Origin: Bacillus sp. SD088
Lineage (GTDB): Bacteria; Bacillota; Bacilli; Bacillales; Bacillaceae_C
Length of the DNA: 64,000 nt
Direction: 5' to 3'
NCBI RefSeq assembly: GCF_017355205.1
Contig: NZ_JADIJK010000024.1
Location: 1-64,000 of the forward strand
The notes under the pieces were generated by a model, which saw only the letters and a list, made by a program, of their open reading frames with translations, did not search any database and was not told the DNA's origin. How positions within the stretch are numbered: position 1 is the first letter of the stretch; the number at the start of each line of letters is the position of its first letter. The position numbers and the translations under genes were made by a program. Positions 56,584 to 64,000 of this stretch are shown here, piece after piece.

Positions 56584-56892
56584 TTATCGGAGTAACCCTG
56601 GAAATGAAATAAATTGCATCTCAAATTCCACGTTAGAATAAGAATAAAACGATAAAATCCCCAAAACGATCCAAAATAATTGAATGATACACCCAACAAT
56701 GTTGCATATAAATCCCGCGATTGCAAGTCCTTTGCCACTCTCATTTGTTCTCTCAATTTCCTTTACAGCTATTCCTGAAAAGATCATCCCGATAATACCG
56801 AGTACCAGGCCGATCGCAGGTAGTACAATGGAAAGAATTCCAAGCGTTAATGAAACGACAGACTTGTTATTTGTTCGAAGCTTTTCACTCAT
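56584..56892 (-). CDS. DUF4190 membrane protein
   Basis: 102 residues with two membrane segments (about 11-36 and 56-81): KSVVSLTLGILSIVLPAIGLVLGIIGMIFSG, then GKGLAIAGFICNIVGCIIQLFW. This repeat of small-residue helices is the DUF4190 plan. ATG 56892 follows GGGGTGTGGGG. Function unknown. Monocistronic. Confidence 0.8.
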   Translation of the reverse strand: MSEKLRTNNKSVVSLTLGILSIVLPAIGLVLGIIGMIFSGIAVKEIERTNESGKGLAIAGFICNIVGCIIQLFWIVLGILSFYSYSNVEFEMQFISFPGLLR

Positions 56893-56981
56893 ACCCCACA
56901 CCCCAAGATGAATTGTCAGTATTTTCTTTCTTATACTGTAACATATATTCAATAAGGTGAAAAACTAAATTTATGACACCA

Positions 56982-57797
56982 TCACTTCGGCGCCCGAAAT
57001 CCCGCTTCCACCGCTTCCTCTTCCGTACAAAACATCACTTCTTCCTTTGTTTGTTCATACCAAGGCGAGTCTGGTGTGTGATAAATTTTCCCGGAAGAAC
57101 CAATATTGCCTTTGATTTGGCAATCTTCGTCGGCGCTCGTTTGCGATTCTGATTCTGCAGATTCCGCATGAAACCCATCATCTCTCGCATAATTTTCCAA
57201 TGACCAGATGCCGGCCTCTTTCTTCTGGGCTTTTTTCTGAGCTTTTTCAAACGGTGTTAAATACCTTGTGTTTGGTGGGTAGACATAGGCAACCCGTGCT
57301 AAGCCTTCTTCTAGAAGCTTTTCTTGAACACTTTCTCCATCGACATAGATATAAGCAAGAAGTCGACTATATTTATCAAATCTTTCCCCGACATCAAATT
57401 CAATCGTTAATTTGCCATTCTCAACCAGCTCTGCATTCCTTTTCTTTGCTTCCTCGCCAAACGGTTGTTTTCCCAGTCTAGGGTGACTAGTCTCTGGCGT
57501 ATCAATCAATAGATAACGGACATTTTGCTCTTGCCCTTGGTAGATAATTTTAATCGTATCGCCGTCAATCACTTTCACCAATTCAACTGGGATTTGCTCG
57601 GTTGTTCCGGAGGTTCCAATTCCAGGTAAAATACCGCTTTTATCCACAAGGAAAAAGCCACTGCCAATCAACAAGAAAAAGGATAGGAATAAAGATCCCA
57701 CCCGTTTCCAGGTGAATCCCTTTTTCCTAACCACTCGTGTCAAACTCCATAAAATAAAACCACATATTACAAACAATATAGCAAATACAATATCCAT
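56982..57797 (-). CDS. Membrane-anchored thermonuclease (SNase) with C-terminal sunset-like domain
   Basis: 271 residues. Two N-terminal hydrophobic segments (4-19, 35-51) anchor or export it. SNase domain about 70-200: VIDGDTIKI, YLLIDTPETSHPR, GERFDKYSRLLAYIYVDG with catalytic Asp, Arg and Glu positions present. A C-terminal 50-residue module (CQIKGNIGSSGKIYHTPDSPWY...FCTEEEAVEAGFRAPK) is the sunset domain seen in secreted Bacillus nucleases such as YncB-like ones. AGGAG lies nine bases before the ATG. Secreted or surface DNase/RNase. Confidence 0.88.
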   Translation of the reverse strand: MDIVFAILFVICGFILWSLTRVVRKKGFTWKRVGSLFLSFFLLIGSGFFLVDKSGILPGIGTSGTTEQIPVELVKVIDGDTIKIIYQGQEQNVRYLLIDTPETSHPRLGKQPFGEEAKKRNAELVENGKLTIEFDVGERFDKYSRLLAYIYVDGESVQEKLLEEGLARVAYVYPPNTRYLTPFEKAQKKAQKKEAGIWSLENYARDDGFHAESAESESQTSADEDCQIKGNIGSSGKIYHTPDSPWYEQTKEEVMFCTEEEAVEAGFRAPK

Positions 57798-57816
57798 ATT
57801 TATTCTCCTGATTCAT

Positions 57817-59160
57817 TTAATCTACAGTGACGGATAACTCTTTTACAAGTATGGATGGGGCCCCGATTCCTCCTGGACTTATATAAAGGTCTGATCCCAC
57901 CTCTTTAATCTCTTTCAAAAGTTCAAAAAAGTTACCGGCGATCGTCATTTGTTTCACTGGTGTCACGATTTTACCGTCTTTGATATAAAATCCATTGGCT
58001 GCAACCGAAAAATCACCGGAAATGGCGTTTGCTCCGGAATGTAAACCTGATAATTTCGTAATCAGTACAGCTTCTCGTCGCTCGGCTACAATAGCATCCT
58101 GTGTTTTTTCTCCCGCAGCAACAATAAAGTTGGATGGCGCAATCACAACAGTCCCTTTATAAGATGGCTTATACGCGTGCCCTGTCGTTTCCAGGCCTGC
58201 TTTTTTTGCGGTCTTGCGATTATGCAATAAAGTCTGCAGTTTTCCATTTTCAATCACCGTACAGGTCTTCGAGGCGACTCCTTCTCCGTCAAAATTCCGA
58301 TTCGCAGGACCTCCTTCATAGAAAGGATCATCAATAATCGTTAGGTGTTTGGACGCGATAGTTTCTCCTACCTGATCTTTGAAGCGGGATTGACCTTTCT
58401 GAGCCACCTCAGCCGAAAAAGATGAAAGGAAAGTACCAAGTAATTGAACAGCCGCATCTTTTCTAAAAATAATCGGGTATTTTTTATTGGCAATCGATTG
58501 TTCTCCTAAATAAGAAAGAGCTTCTTCTGCCGCCTCTTTCGCGATTTCATCCGCAACTAAAGTATCGAAATCCTTCGTCATTTTTACGGTAAATCCACTT
58601 TTCGTTTCATCCCCATCTTTTACGACCACGGAGAACATAATTGCGAAGAAATTCTTTCGATCATGTAAAACTAGACCTTTACTATTGGCAAGTAGACGTT
58701 CGTTTGATTGCTCGATCATCCGACATGTATTGACCGAGTGAATCTTACTGTTGTAGCGAAGGATCTTTTCCTCAACTGCTTTTAAAAAAGCAATTTTATC
58801 CGCTGCCGAAATGGTCTCCATGGCTTCTGAATAGTGATCGATTTCTTCATATTCATCACTTCCCGCAAAGATTTCTTCCGGCTCTTCTTCTTCGGCTAAT
58901 TCAGCATTTGCTTTGGCTTTTTCTAGCAAATAATCAATCGAATCCTCTTCGATTTTTTCTGTAAAGGCATAGCCCGTTCTTCCATCGTAGATTCCGCGGA
59001 AGGAAAGTCCACCTGTCCGTGATGTTTCATAGCGGTCGACTTCCCCTTGATAGATATCGCAGGAGAGCCCGACTGCCTGCTCATAATAAATTTCCATATC
59101 TTCAAAGCCAGCCAGCAAACCACTTACCATTACCTTTTCTTGGAATTTTTCAATTTTCAT
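57817..59160 (-). CDS. tldE: TldE/PmbA metalloprotease partner
   Basis: 447-residue subunit of the TldD/TldE protease, which trims unfolded or ribosomally made peptides. As in other TldE proteins no HExxxH is found; GLHSGANAISGDFSVAANGFYIKDGKIV is its C-terminal signature. ATG 59160 follows GGGGGAGTAAGTCG, four bases after the tldD stop; the ORF to 59205 overlaps tldD and is less likely. No RiPP precursor gene is visible nearby. Confidence 0.9.
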   Translation of the reverse strand: MKIEKFQEKVMVSGLLAGFEDMEIYYEQAVGLSCDIYQGEVDRYETSRTGGLSFRGIYDGRTGYAFTEKIEEDSIDYLLEKAKANAELAEEEEPEEIFAGSDEYEEIDHYSEAMETISAADKIAFLKAVEEKILRYNSKIHSVNTCRMIEQSNERLLANSKGLVLHDRKNFFAIMFSVVVKDGDETKSGFTVKMTKDFDTLVADEIAKEAAEEALSYLGEQSIANKKYPIIFRKDAAVQLLGTFLSSFSAEVAQKGQSRFKDQVGETIASKHLTIIDDPFYEGGPANRNFDGEGVASKTCTVIENGKLQTLLHNRKTAKKAGLETTGHAYKPSYKGTVVIAPSNFIVAAGEKTQDAIVAERREAVLITKLSGLHSGANAISGDFSVAANGFYIKDGKIVTPVKQMTIAGNFFELLKEIKEVGSDLYISPGGIGAPSILVKELSVTVD

Positions 59161-59164
59161 CGAC

Positions 59165-60553
59165 TTACTCCCCCTTCGTCCCACCGACTGTGATTTCACT
59201 GACACGAATCATTGGTTGCCCTACATTCACTGGTAGACTTCCGCTGAGGGAACCGCACATTCCCGCACCATGAGCAAGATTATTGCCGACCATATCGACA
59301 CGTTGCAGAGTTTTCGGACCATTTCCAATCAAGGTCGCACCTTTTACAGGCTGAGCAATCTTTCCATCCTTCACGATATATGCTTCATGTGTGGCGAAAT
59401 TATAATCCCCTGTTGCAGGATTCACTTGCCCACCACCCATATATTTGGCATAAATTCCGAACTCAGTATTGGCAATGATTTCCTCTGGCGTCAACTTTCC
59501 TGGCGCAATATACGTATTCGTCATTCTTGAAGTAGGACTGAAACGATACGACTCTCTACGACTAGAGCCTGTTGGATTCATACCCATTCGGCGACCGTTT
59601 AGTTTATCAATCAAGTATCCTTTTAAAATACCATTTTCAATTAGGACATTTTTTCTCGTTTTTTCGCCCTCATCATCCATATTTAGGGAGCCCCATTCAT
59701 TGGGGAGCGTACCATCATCAATGTAGGTGACAATGTCAGGGGCCACCTTTTCACCAATTCGATTAGCAAAAACAGAATTATTTTTCGCGACAGCAGTTGC
59801 TTCCAAGCCATGACCACAAGCCTCATGAAAAATGACGCCACCAAATTCATTATCAATAATGACAGGGAACTTACCGCTTGGACACTCTTCCGCATTCAAC
59901 ATCGTCACGGCGATTCTCGCGGCTTCCGTCGCATAATGTTTGAGATTCAAGTTTTCAATAAACTCAAAACCTTGATGCGCCCCAGGTCCGTAAAATCCCG
60001 GTTCCATTTGGGTACCATCTGAAGCGATCGCCTGAATCGCTAATCGCCCTCTTACTCGCTTATCCTCTACAAACTTTCCTTCCGAATTGGCAATCAACAC
60101 ATTTTGTTCATGATCTACGTATTGAATCGTCGCCTGAGAAATACTAGAATGGTAATTTTTCGCCAGATCATACGCTTGTTTCATCACTTCTACTTTGCGC
60201 TTCCCGTCTACTCCATCAGGCATCTGCTCAATTTTATGAAGAGGGGGCTGAATTTGTCTATGAAGGACTGGGGCTTGCTGATAGAAATCACCTTGCAAAG
60301 CTTGTGCTGCCTCTTTCGCTGTCTTTAACAAACCAGCTTTGGAAAAATCAGTCGTGTAGGCATACGCACTTTGTAAGCCATGAAATACTCGAATCCCCAC
60401 ACCTGCTTCTCTTCCTGATAAGCTGCGATCAATCTTTCCATCATGAAGCCTTAAGTTATTAGAATACCGATCCTCCGCAAACATCTCGGCAAAATCGCCA
60501 CCTGTTGATAAAGCAGCAGCTAAAACCTCTTCTAGTATGGATTGTTGGATCAT
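59165..60553 (-). CDS. tldD: TldD metalloprotease catalytic subunit
   Basis: 462 residues. Zinc-binding HEACGH (HExxxH) in GGVIFHEACGHGLEA near residue 240, then a conserved GEKTRKNVLIENGILKGYL-type region and NTYIAPG, GGGQVNPATGDYNF, CGSLSGSLPVNVGQP near the end. GAGGAAAGCATGTT precedes the ATG. First gene of the tldD-tldE pair. Confidence 0.93.
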   Translation of the reverse strand: MIQQSILEEVLAAALSTGGDFAEMFAEDRYSNNLRLHDGKIDRSLSGREAGVGIRVFHGLQSAYAYTTDFSKAGLLKTAKEAAQALQGDFYQQAPVLHRQIQPPLHKIEQMPDGVDGKRKVEVMKQAYDLAKNYHSSISQATIQYVDHEQNVLIANSEGKFVEDKRVRGRLAIQAIASDGTQMEPGFYGPGAHQGFEFIENLNLKHYATEAARIAVTMLNAEECPSGKFPVIIDNEFGGVIFHEACGHGLEATAVAKNNSVFANRIGEKVAPDIVTYIDDGTLPNEWGSLNMDDEGEKTRKNVLIENGILKGYLIDKLNGRRMGMNPTGSSRRESYRFSPTSRMTNTYIAPGKLTPEEIIANTEFGIYAKYMGGGQVNPATGDYNFATHEAYIVKDGKIAQPVKGATLIGNGPKTLQRVDMVGNNLAHGAGMCGSLSGSLPVNVGQPMIRVSEITVGGTKGE

Positions 60554-60644
60554 AACATGCTTTCCTCCTTTAGGAACCCGAAAATCTTCTATGTACCTAG
60601 TGTACTATCAATCTTATCATTGTACTACTATTCAAAGACATATT

Positions 60645-60830
60645 AAGAAAAGCGCAAGCGCCTTGATCAGCCCCGACAAGCAAATGTTCTGAGACAAGAA
60701 AAGTCCGGTTTTGACTTTTATTGGCTCAGGTTATTTAGCGGAACATCGGCTAAGGACGCCCGTCCTGTGGCAACGCCGATGGACTCGCATCCTGCAAGCC
60801 TCTCGAGGCTAGGCGCTGGAGCTAGATCAA
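60645..60830. repeat. R3 repeat, copy D
   Basis: AAGAAAAGCGCAAGCGCC left end, AGGCGCTGGAGCTAGAT right end, internal GGCTCAGG hairpin half, as in copy A at 8919. It has no DnaA box. The remaining spacer to 60941 has no gene. Confidence 0.82.
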
Positions 60831-60941
60831 AACACTAGCCAAAATATTATACTTTCTTATCTTTAAATAAGATGCCAAGACACCTAAACAAATTATGATT
60901 GCCTGGTGCTTAGCATTTTTATTAAAATGATAGATGATTTA

Positions 60942-62168
60942 TCATTTTAAATGACATTGAAGCTTCAAAATCTCATCTTCTGGAAGACCAGTAGTTTCGA
61001 TCACAAATGCTATATCCAAGCCTTTCTCTAAAAGGCGCCGGGCCATATCCTGCTTTCTTTTCTCTAATTCTCTTTTTCCTTGCTCTGCCTGTCGTCTCTC
61101 TTGTTCTACCTGCTGTTTCTCTTGTGTCATCCGTTGTTTCTCTTGTATTATCTGCTGTTTCCTTTGTTCCAGTTCATGTTGCACTTGTTCCAGCTCTTGT
61201 TGCTTTTGTTCAACCTCTCGTTGCTTTTGCTTAATCTCCCGCTGTCCTTGTTCGACCTCCTGTTGCCCTTGCTCAATCTTCCGTTGTAATGATTCCATAC
61301 TACTTTTGAAGGCTTCCTCATCCATAACCCGCTTTAAACGCGATTCATAAGCTAGCCGCTGCTTTTGGTTGAGGCTTAATGCCGTCCAGCTTTCGAAAGC
61401 CGAGTATAGAAGCTCATCCTTCATAGCGATCTCCTCCAATTCCTTATAGATTTTATTATAGACCTTGTTCTGCCTACGATCGACCATCCCCAGCATCAGT
61501 AGCCACCTAGCTAGCACATCATTCCAAGGGTCGAGCTTATCACCTTGCCAATCCCTTATAAGTTTTGTCATTTCAATAAAGTGGAATTCCATTACATTCG
61601 TTAACTTGAATTGTTTTTCATCTTCATATAAATGGAACGAAGTATGAAAGCGATCTGTCTGCTCAAAGAGGTCAAAATTCAGGATATTGATGGTAATCAC
61701 AGGTTGTAAAGTATGATAATCCATCCCTTTTTCAAGGGGATTTCGGTATACACCGGCCCAGTAATAGATAGAACGTTTGATCATATCATATTTATTTGTG
61801 AATTGGATTTCAACATGTATCTGTTCATCTGCATCTGTCACAACTAATAAATCTAGTCTCGACTGCTTATCATCGACATATTCACCACCTGCTTCCGTAT
61901 TCGTAAATAGGATATCTTTGATTATACCCCTGCCTGTTTTTTGTAGGATCGAGTTCAAAAAGACAACCGTAATCTTCTTATTTTTTTCATTACCAAAAAG
62001 TTGCTTAAAGGCAAAATCGACTTTTAAGTCCATTAGTTTCCTGAGTGGTATTTTTTTAAGAAATCGCATTCGTGGATTTTTCTTTGCATAATCATTAGGC
62101 TTTTCTCGTAGTTGAATAAATGTGGGGGGATAAGTAGATTGTTCATAGCATAATGCTGGTTCTGCCAT
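60942..62168 (-). CDS. Rpn family (PD-(D/E)XK) recombination-promoting nuclease, coiled-coil C-terminus
   Basis: 408 residues. N-terminal PD-(D/E)XK nuclease/transposase_31-like domain: MDLKVDFAFKQLFGNEKNK, DKQSRLDLLVVTDADEQIHVEIQ (D...ExQ core), YYWAGVYRNPLEKGMDYHTLQPVITINIL. Residues 295-380 are a Q/E/R coiled coil with 7-residue units (EQ-x-Q-R-E-x), then a short end ARRLLEKGLDIAFVIETTGLPEDEI, found in many Rpn proteins. Bacillaceae genomes carry many copies; RecA-independent recombination is known for E. coli RpnA. AAAGGAC precedes the ATG. Confidence 0.85.
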   Translation of the reverse strand: MAEPALCYEQSTYPPTFIQLREKPNDYAKKNPRMRFLKKIPLRKLMDLKVDFAFKQLFGNEKNKKITVVFLNSILQKTGRGIIKDILFTNTEAGGEYVDDKQSRLDLLVVTDADEQIHVEIQFTNKYDMIKRSIYYWAGVYRNPLEKGMDYHTLQPVITINILNFDLFEQTDRFHTSFHLYEDEKQFKLTNVMEFHFIEMTKLIRDWQGDKLDPWNDVLARWLLMLGMVDRRQNKVYNKIYKELEEIAMKDELLYSAFESWTALSLNQKQRLAYESRLKRVMDEEAFKSSMESLQRKIEQGQQEVEQGQREIKQKQREVEQKQQELEQVQHELEQRKQQIIQEKQRMTQEKQQVEQERRQAEQGKRELEKRKQDMARRLLEKGLDIAFVIETTGLPEDEILKLQCHLK

Positions 62169-62372
62169 AAGAACACGTCCTTTATATTTGATGAGGACTG
62201 ACGGGGAGTATATCTAAATAAAGTATAGCAGATCCTCAGGACACAAACAAGCGTTCTTTCGTTAACTTTTCGTTGCTGTACATGGTAGCTTCCACCAAGG
62301 AACTTTTATGTAATCTCCTATTCATCCCCTGTTCACAATCGTTCCTTATGCTTAAGTTAAGGAGGAGATAGT

Positions 62373-62828
62373 ATGTTTAGGTTTTGGTTATTTTTACATT
62401 TTACAGGTCTTTCCATTTGGGTTGGGTCTTTGCTGGCAATTACCCTTATTTTAGTGATGATGAAAAAGCACCTAGGGTCGAAGGAACTTTCCACAATCGT
62501 GAAAAAGATAACAAGGATTGGCAATATACTGGTTCATCCAAGCGCTTTTTTTGTATTATTGAGTGGTGTTTTTATGATCATCTCAATGAATCTCAGTTCC
62601 AAGCCATTTTACCTTGCCTTTATGGAGCGAATTGGCGGCGTCACTGTGTTGCTTACCATCATAGGCGTAAGCCTCTTTGGACACAAACTTGCCAAAAAAT
62701 TAACCCAGCTTGAGATGGACGGAGGAGTATTAAAACATACGCGAAGTATTAATAGCTATATCATGATGATGCTTCTATCCGTTTTACTTGTTTTCGCAGT
62801 GATTTTTGTTGTTAGCTTTCGTTTTTAA
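62373..62828 (+). CDS. Four-helix membrane protein, DUF2269/CopD-like
   Basis: 151 residues, four membrane segments (5-26, 51-70, 81-101, 127-148). WLFLHFTGLSIWVGSLLA with a His and Trp in TM1, HPSAF in TM2 recall CopD/DUF2269 proteins that hold haem or copper. AAGGAGGAG lies six bases before the ATG. A hairpin with AGCAGG/CCTGCT at 62850 may be its terminator. Function unknown. Confidence 0.75.
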   Translation: MFRFWLFLHFTGLSIWVGSLLAITLILVMMKKHLGSKELSTIVKKITRIGNILVHPSAFFVLLSGVFMIISMNLSSKPFYLAFMERIGGVTVLLTIIGVSLFGHKLAKKLTQLEMDGGVLKHTRSINSYIMMMLLSVLLVFAVIFVVSFRF

Positions 62829-62908
62829 TCCTTTATATGAGCAGGAGGGAAAAGTTTTCCTCACCTGCTTTCTCTACTTCTCAAAAGAATGATCCATTTC
62901 AAAATCAT

Positions 62909-63073
62909 TTATCCACAGACTTATACACATAATCAACACAATTATAAAGGTAAATGTTTAATTTTTACACATTACCCACAAGGTTCGGGATACTTATCCA
63001 CAAAATTGTGTATTTCCTGATATTAATGAGGTTTTTGACCCTTTTGGAAGAATTATTCACAAGTTTATCCACA
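62909..63073 (+). promoter_or_regulatory. DnaA-box cluster
   Basis: Three perfect boxes TTATCCACA at 62909, 62994 and 63065, and three one-mismatch boxes at 62921 (TTATACACA), 62972 (TTACCCACA) and 63053 (TTATTCACA), all in the same orientation. Two pairs are exactly 12 bases apart. No dnaA or dnaN is nearby, so this is unlikely to be oriC. Confidence 0.8.
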
Positions 63074-63143
63074 TATTTTGTTAGAAATAGAAGCCCTTTT
63101 TTATAACGATCATACTGATAAAACATAGCTAGATTTGCTCTTC

Positions 63144-64000
63144 CTATTCCCATGGCAACCGGATGATAAACTTCGTCCCTTTTCCAAGCTCACTCTTCAC
63201 CTCTATCTCGCCTTTATGGAGATCGATGATTTTCTTTACGACAGATAATCCTAAACCGCTGCCCGATTGGGTCCGATTTCGCGATTTGTCGATCATATAA
63301 AAACGGTCAAAGATATGGGGAAGTTCCTCTTCTGGTATCCCTTTTCCCGTATCTAGAAGCGTGACAACAATTTGATTATCAATGACTGCCGAAATGGAAA
63401 TCACCCCAGCTTCTCCTGTGAATTTAATACTATTGGTAAGAAGATTGGTCCAAACTTGTTGAAATAACTGTCGATCTGCTTTTACAACAAGCTCAGGAAG
63501 ATCCAATTCCAGCTTGAGCTTTTTCTTATTCCACTCCCACTCGGTCAACAATACGACCTCGCGGATTTGCTCATCCAATCGGAATGGCTCTTTATGGATG
63601 GCTTTCACTTCTTTATCGAGTGAAGATAATAATAATAATTGTTTACTCAGTGAAGACAATCGACCGCTTTCCTTTTCAATGATTTCCAGGTACTGGTCTG
63701 CCTGTTCAGCAGTTACCGACTTCGTGCGAATTGCCTTTGTAAAACCGCGAATGGATGTTAAAGGAGACTGAATTTCATGAGACACATTGGACACAAACTC
63801 CTGACGCATATCATCTAACTTTTTCAAAGACACAGCCATTCGTTGAAAGTCGCGGGCAAGATCACCAATTTCATCTTTCCGATTGTGATCAAGCTGGATG
63901 TCATAATGCCCGCCAGCGATTCTTCTAGTAGCCTTCGTTAATTTTTTTATGGGCCGGACAAGAAAACCAGCAAAAATAGCAATCAATGCTAAACTAATCA
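63144..64000 (-). CDS. Sensor histidine kinase, C-terminal part (cut by window edge)
   Basis: At least 285 residues, open to the window end. From the N-side: end of a membrane helix, HAMP domain (RPIKKLTKATRRIAGGHYDIQL), HisKA with phospho-acceptor His in FVSNVSHEIQSPLTSIRGF, HATPase with VWTNLLTNSIKF, LLDTGKGI, SGSGLGLSVVKKI. Complete at the C-terminus. The response regulator should lie upstream, beyond the window. The DnaA-box cluster begins 70 bases past its stop. Confidence 0.92.
   Translation of the reverse strand, partial: ISLALIAIFAGFLVRPIKKLTKATRRIAGGHYDIQLDHNRKDEIGDLARDFQRMAVSLKKLDDMRQEFVSNVSHEIQSPLTSIRGFTKAIRTKSVTAEQADQYLEIIEKESGRLSSLSKQLLLLSSLDKEVKAIHKEPFRLDEQIREVVLLTEWEWNKKKLKLELDLPELVVKADRQLFQQVWTNLLTNSIKFTGEAGVISISAVIDNQIVVTLLDTGKGIPEEELPHIFDRFYMIDKSRNRTQSGSGLGLSVVKKIIDLHKGEIEVKSELGKGTKFIIRLPWE

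Noticed and set aside
61007-61289. Leu/Val/Ser-repeat frames opposite the Rpn gene
   Set aside because: Antisense shadow of the coiled-coil heptads; no SD, not a membrane protein gene.
62909-63073. Chromosomal or plasmid replication origin
   Set aside because: DnaA boxes are present but no dnaA, dnaN, rep gene or parAB is near; treated as a DnaA-box cluster only.

Overview
The window reads as chromosome of a spore-forming Bacillaceae species (low to medium GC Firmicute). Spore genes (sspH, sspO, a CotA-type laccase, an Hsp20-like coat protein), the sporulation checkpoint gene sda, AGGAGG-type ribosome binding sites, frequent TTG/GTG starts and sigma-A promoters with 17-bp spacers all point that way. 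The species cannot be fixed from sequence alone.

Layout. 0-9 kb: Fur-box nitroreductase, pyrimidine-nucleoside phosphorylase, a SARP/BTAD-type response regulator, mscL, signal peptidase I, and a 1021-residue hybrid sensor kinase that follows a 22-codon remnant of a response-regulator gene. 9-15 kb: Uma2 nuclease, an ABC-2 exporter with its own two-component system (yvfRSTU order), two unrecognised proteins. 15-20 kb: CotA, a 21-bp repeat array, an acetyltransferase, SspH, acyl-CoA dehydrogenase. 20-28 kb: a lone accD, a Nudix gene broken by an amber codon, an acetyltransferase, a GH29 fucosidase with a cre site, a YjoB-like AAA+ ATPase, a TagC-like secreted protein, a winged-helix protein with heptapeptide repeats, SspO. 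28-40 kb: sbcDC, sda, csp, CIRCE-controlled htpG, a channel-like protein, pcp, a SAM-I riboswitch ahead of a 58-codon ORF, a TPR protein. 40-50 kb: Hsp20-like protein, ilvA, an Ntn hydrolase, yknXYZ, and yidC2 preceded by a MifM-like leader ORF. 50-64 kb: a P-loop kinase gene split by a small mobile element, methyltransferase, an Hsp33/MerR operon, several small enzymes, two genes truncated head-to-head, SNase, tldD/tldE, an Rpn-type nuclease, a DnaA-box cluster and a histidine kinase cut by the window edge.

Regulation is unusually readable here: Fur box, cre, CIRCE, SAM-I riboswitch, a 19-bp-spacer MerR promoter, a MarR operator, a cold-shock 5'UTR hairpin, and an mRNA helix that would hide the yidC2 ribosome binding site unless a ribosome pauses at the end of the upstream ORF.

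The window is rich in small non-coding repeats: R1 (about 275 bp, with a 154-bp form, double hairpin, inserted at GATAAA/TATAAA), R2 (TIR element with AGGCTGGGACA ends, two copies whose 51-bp cores are inverted relative to each other), R3 (AAGCGCAAGCGC...GGCGCTGGAGCT, some carrying a perfect DnaA box), inverted repeats of the GGGGACTGTCCCC/GGGGCCTGACCCC/GCCTGGCAC type, and 20-21-bp arrays. R1 has split one gene and abuts the stop codons of two others.
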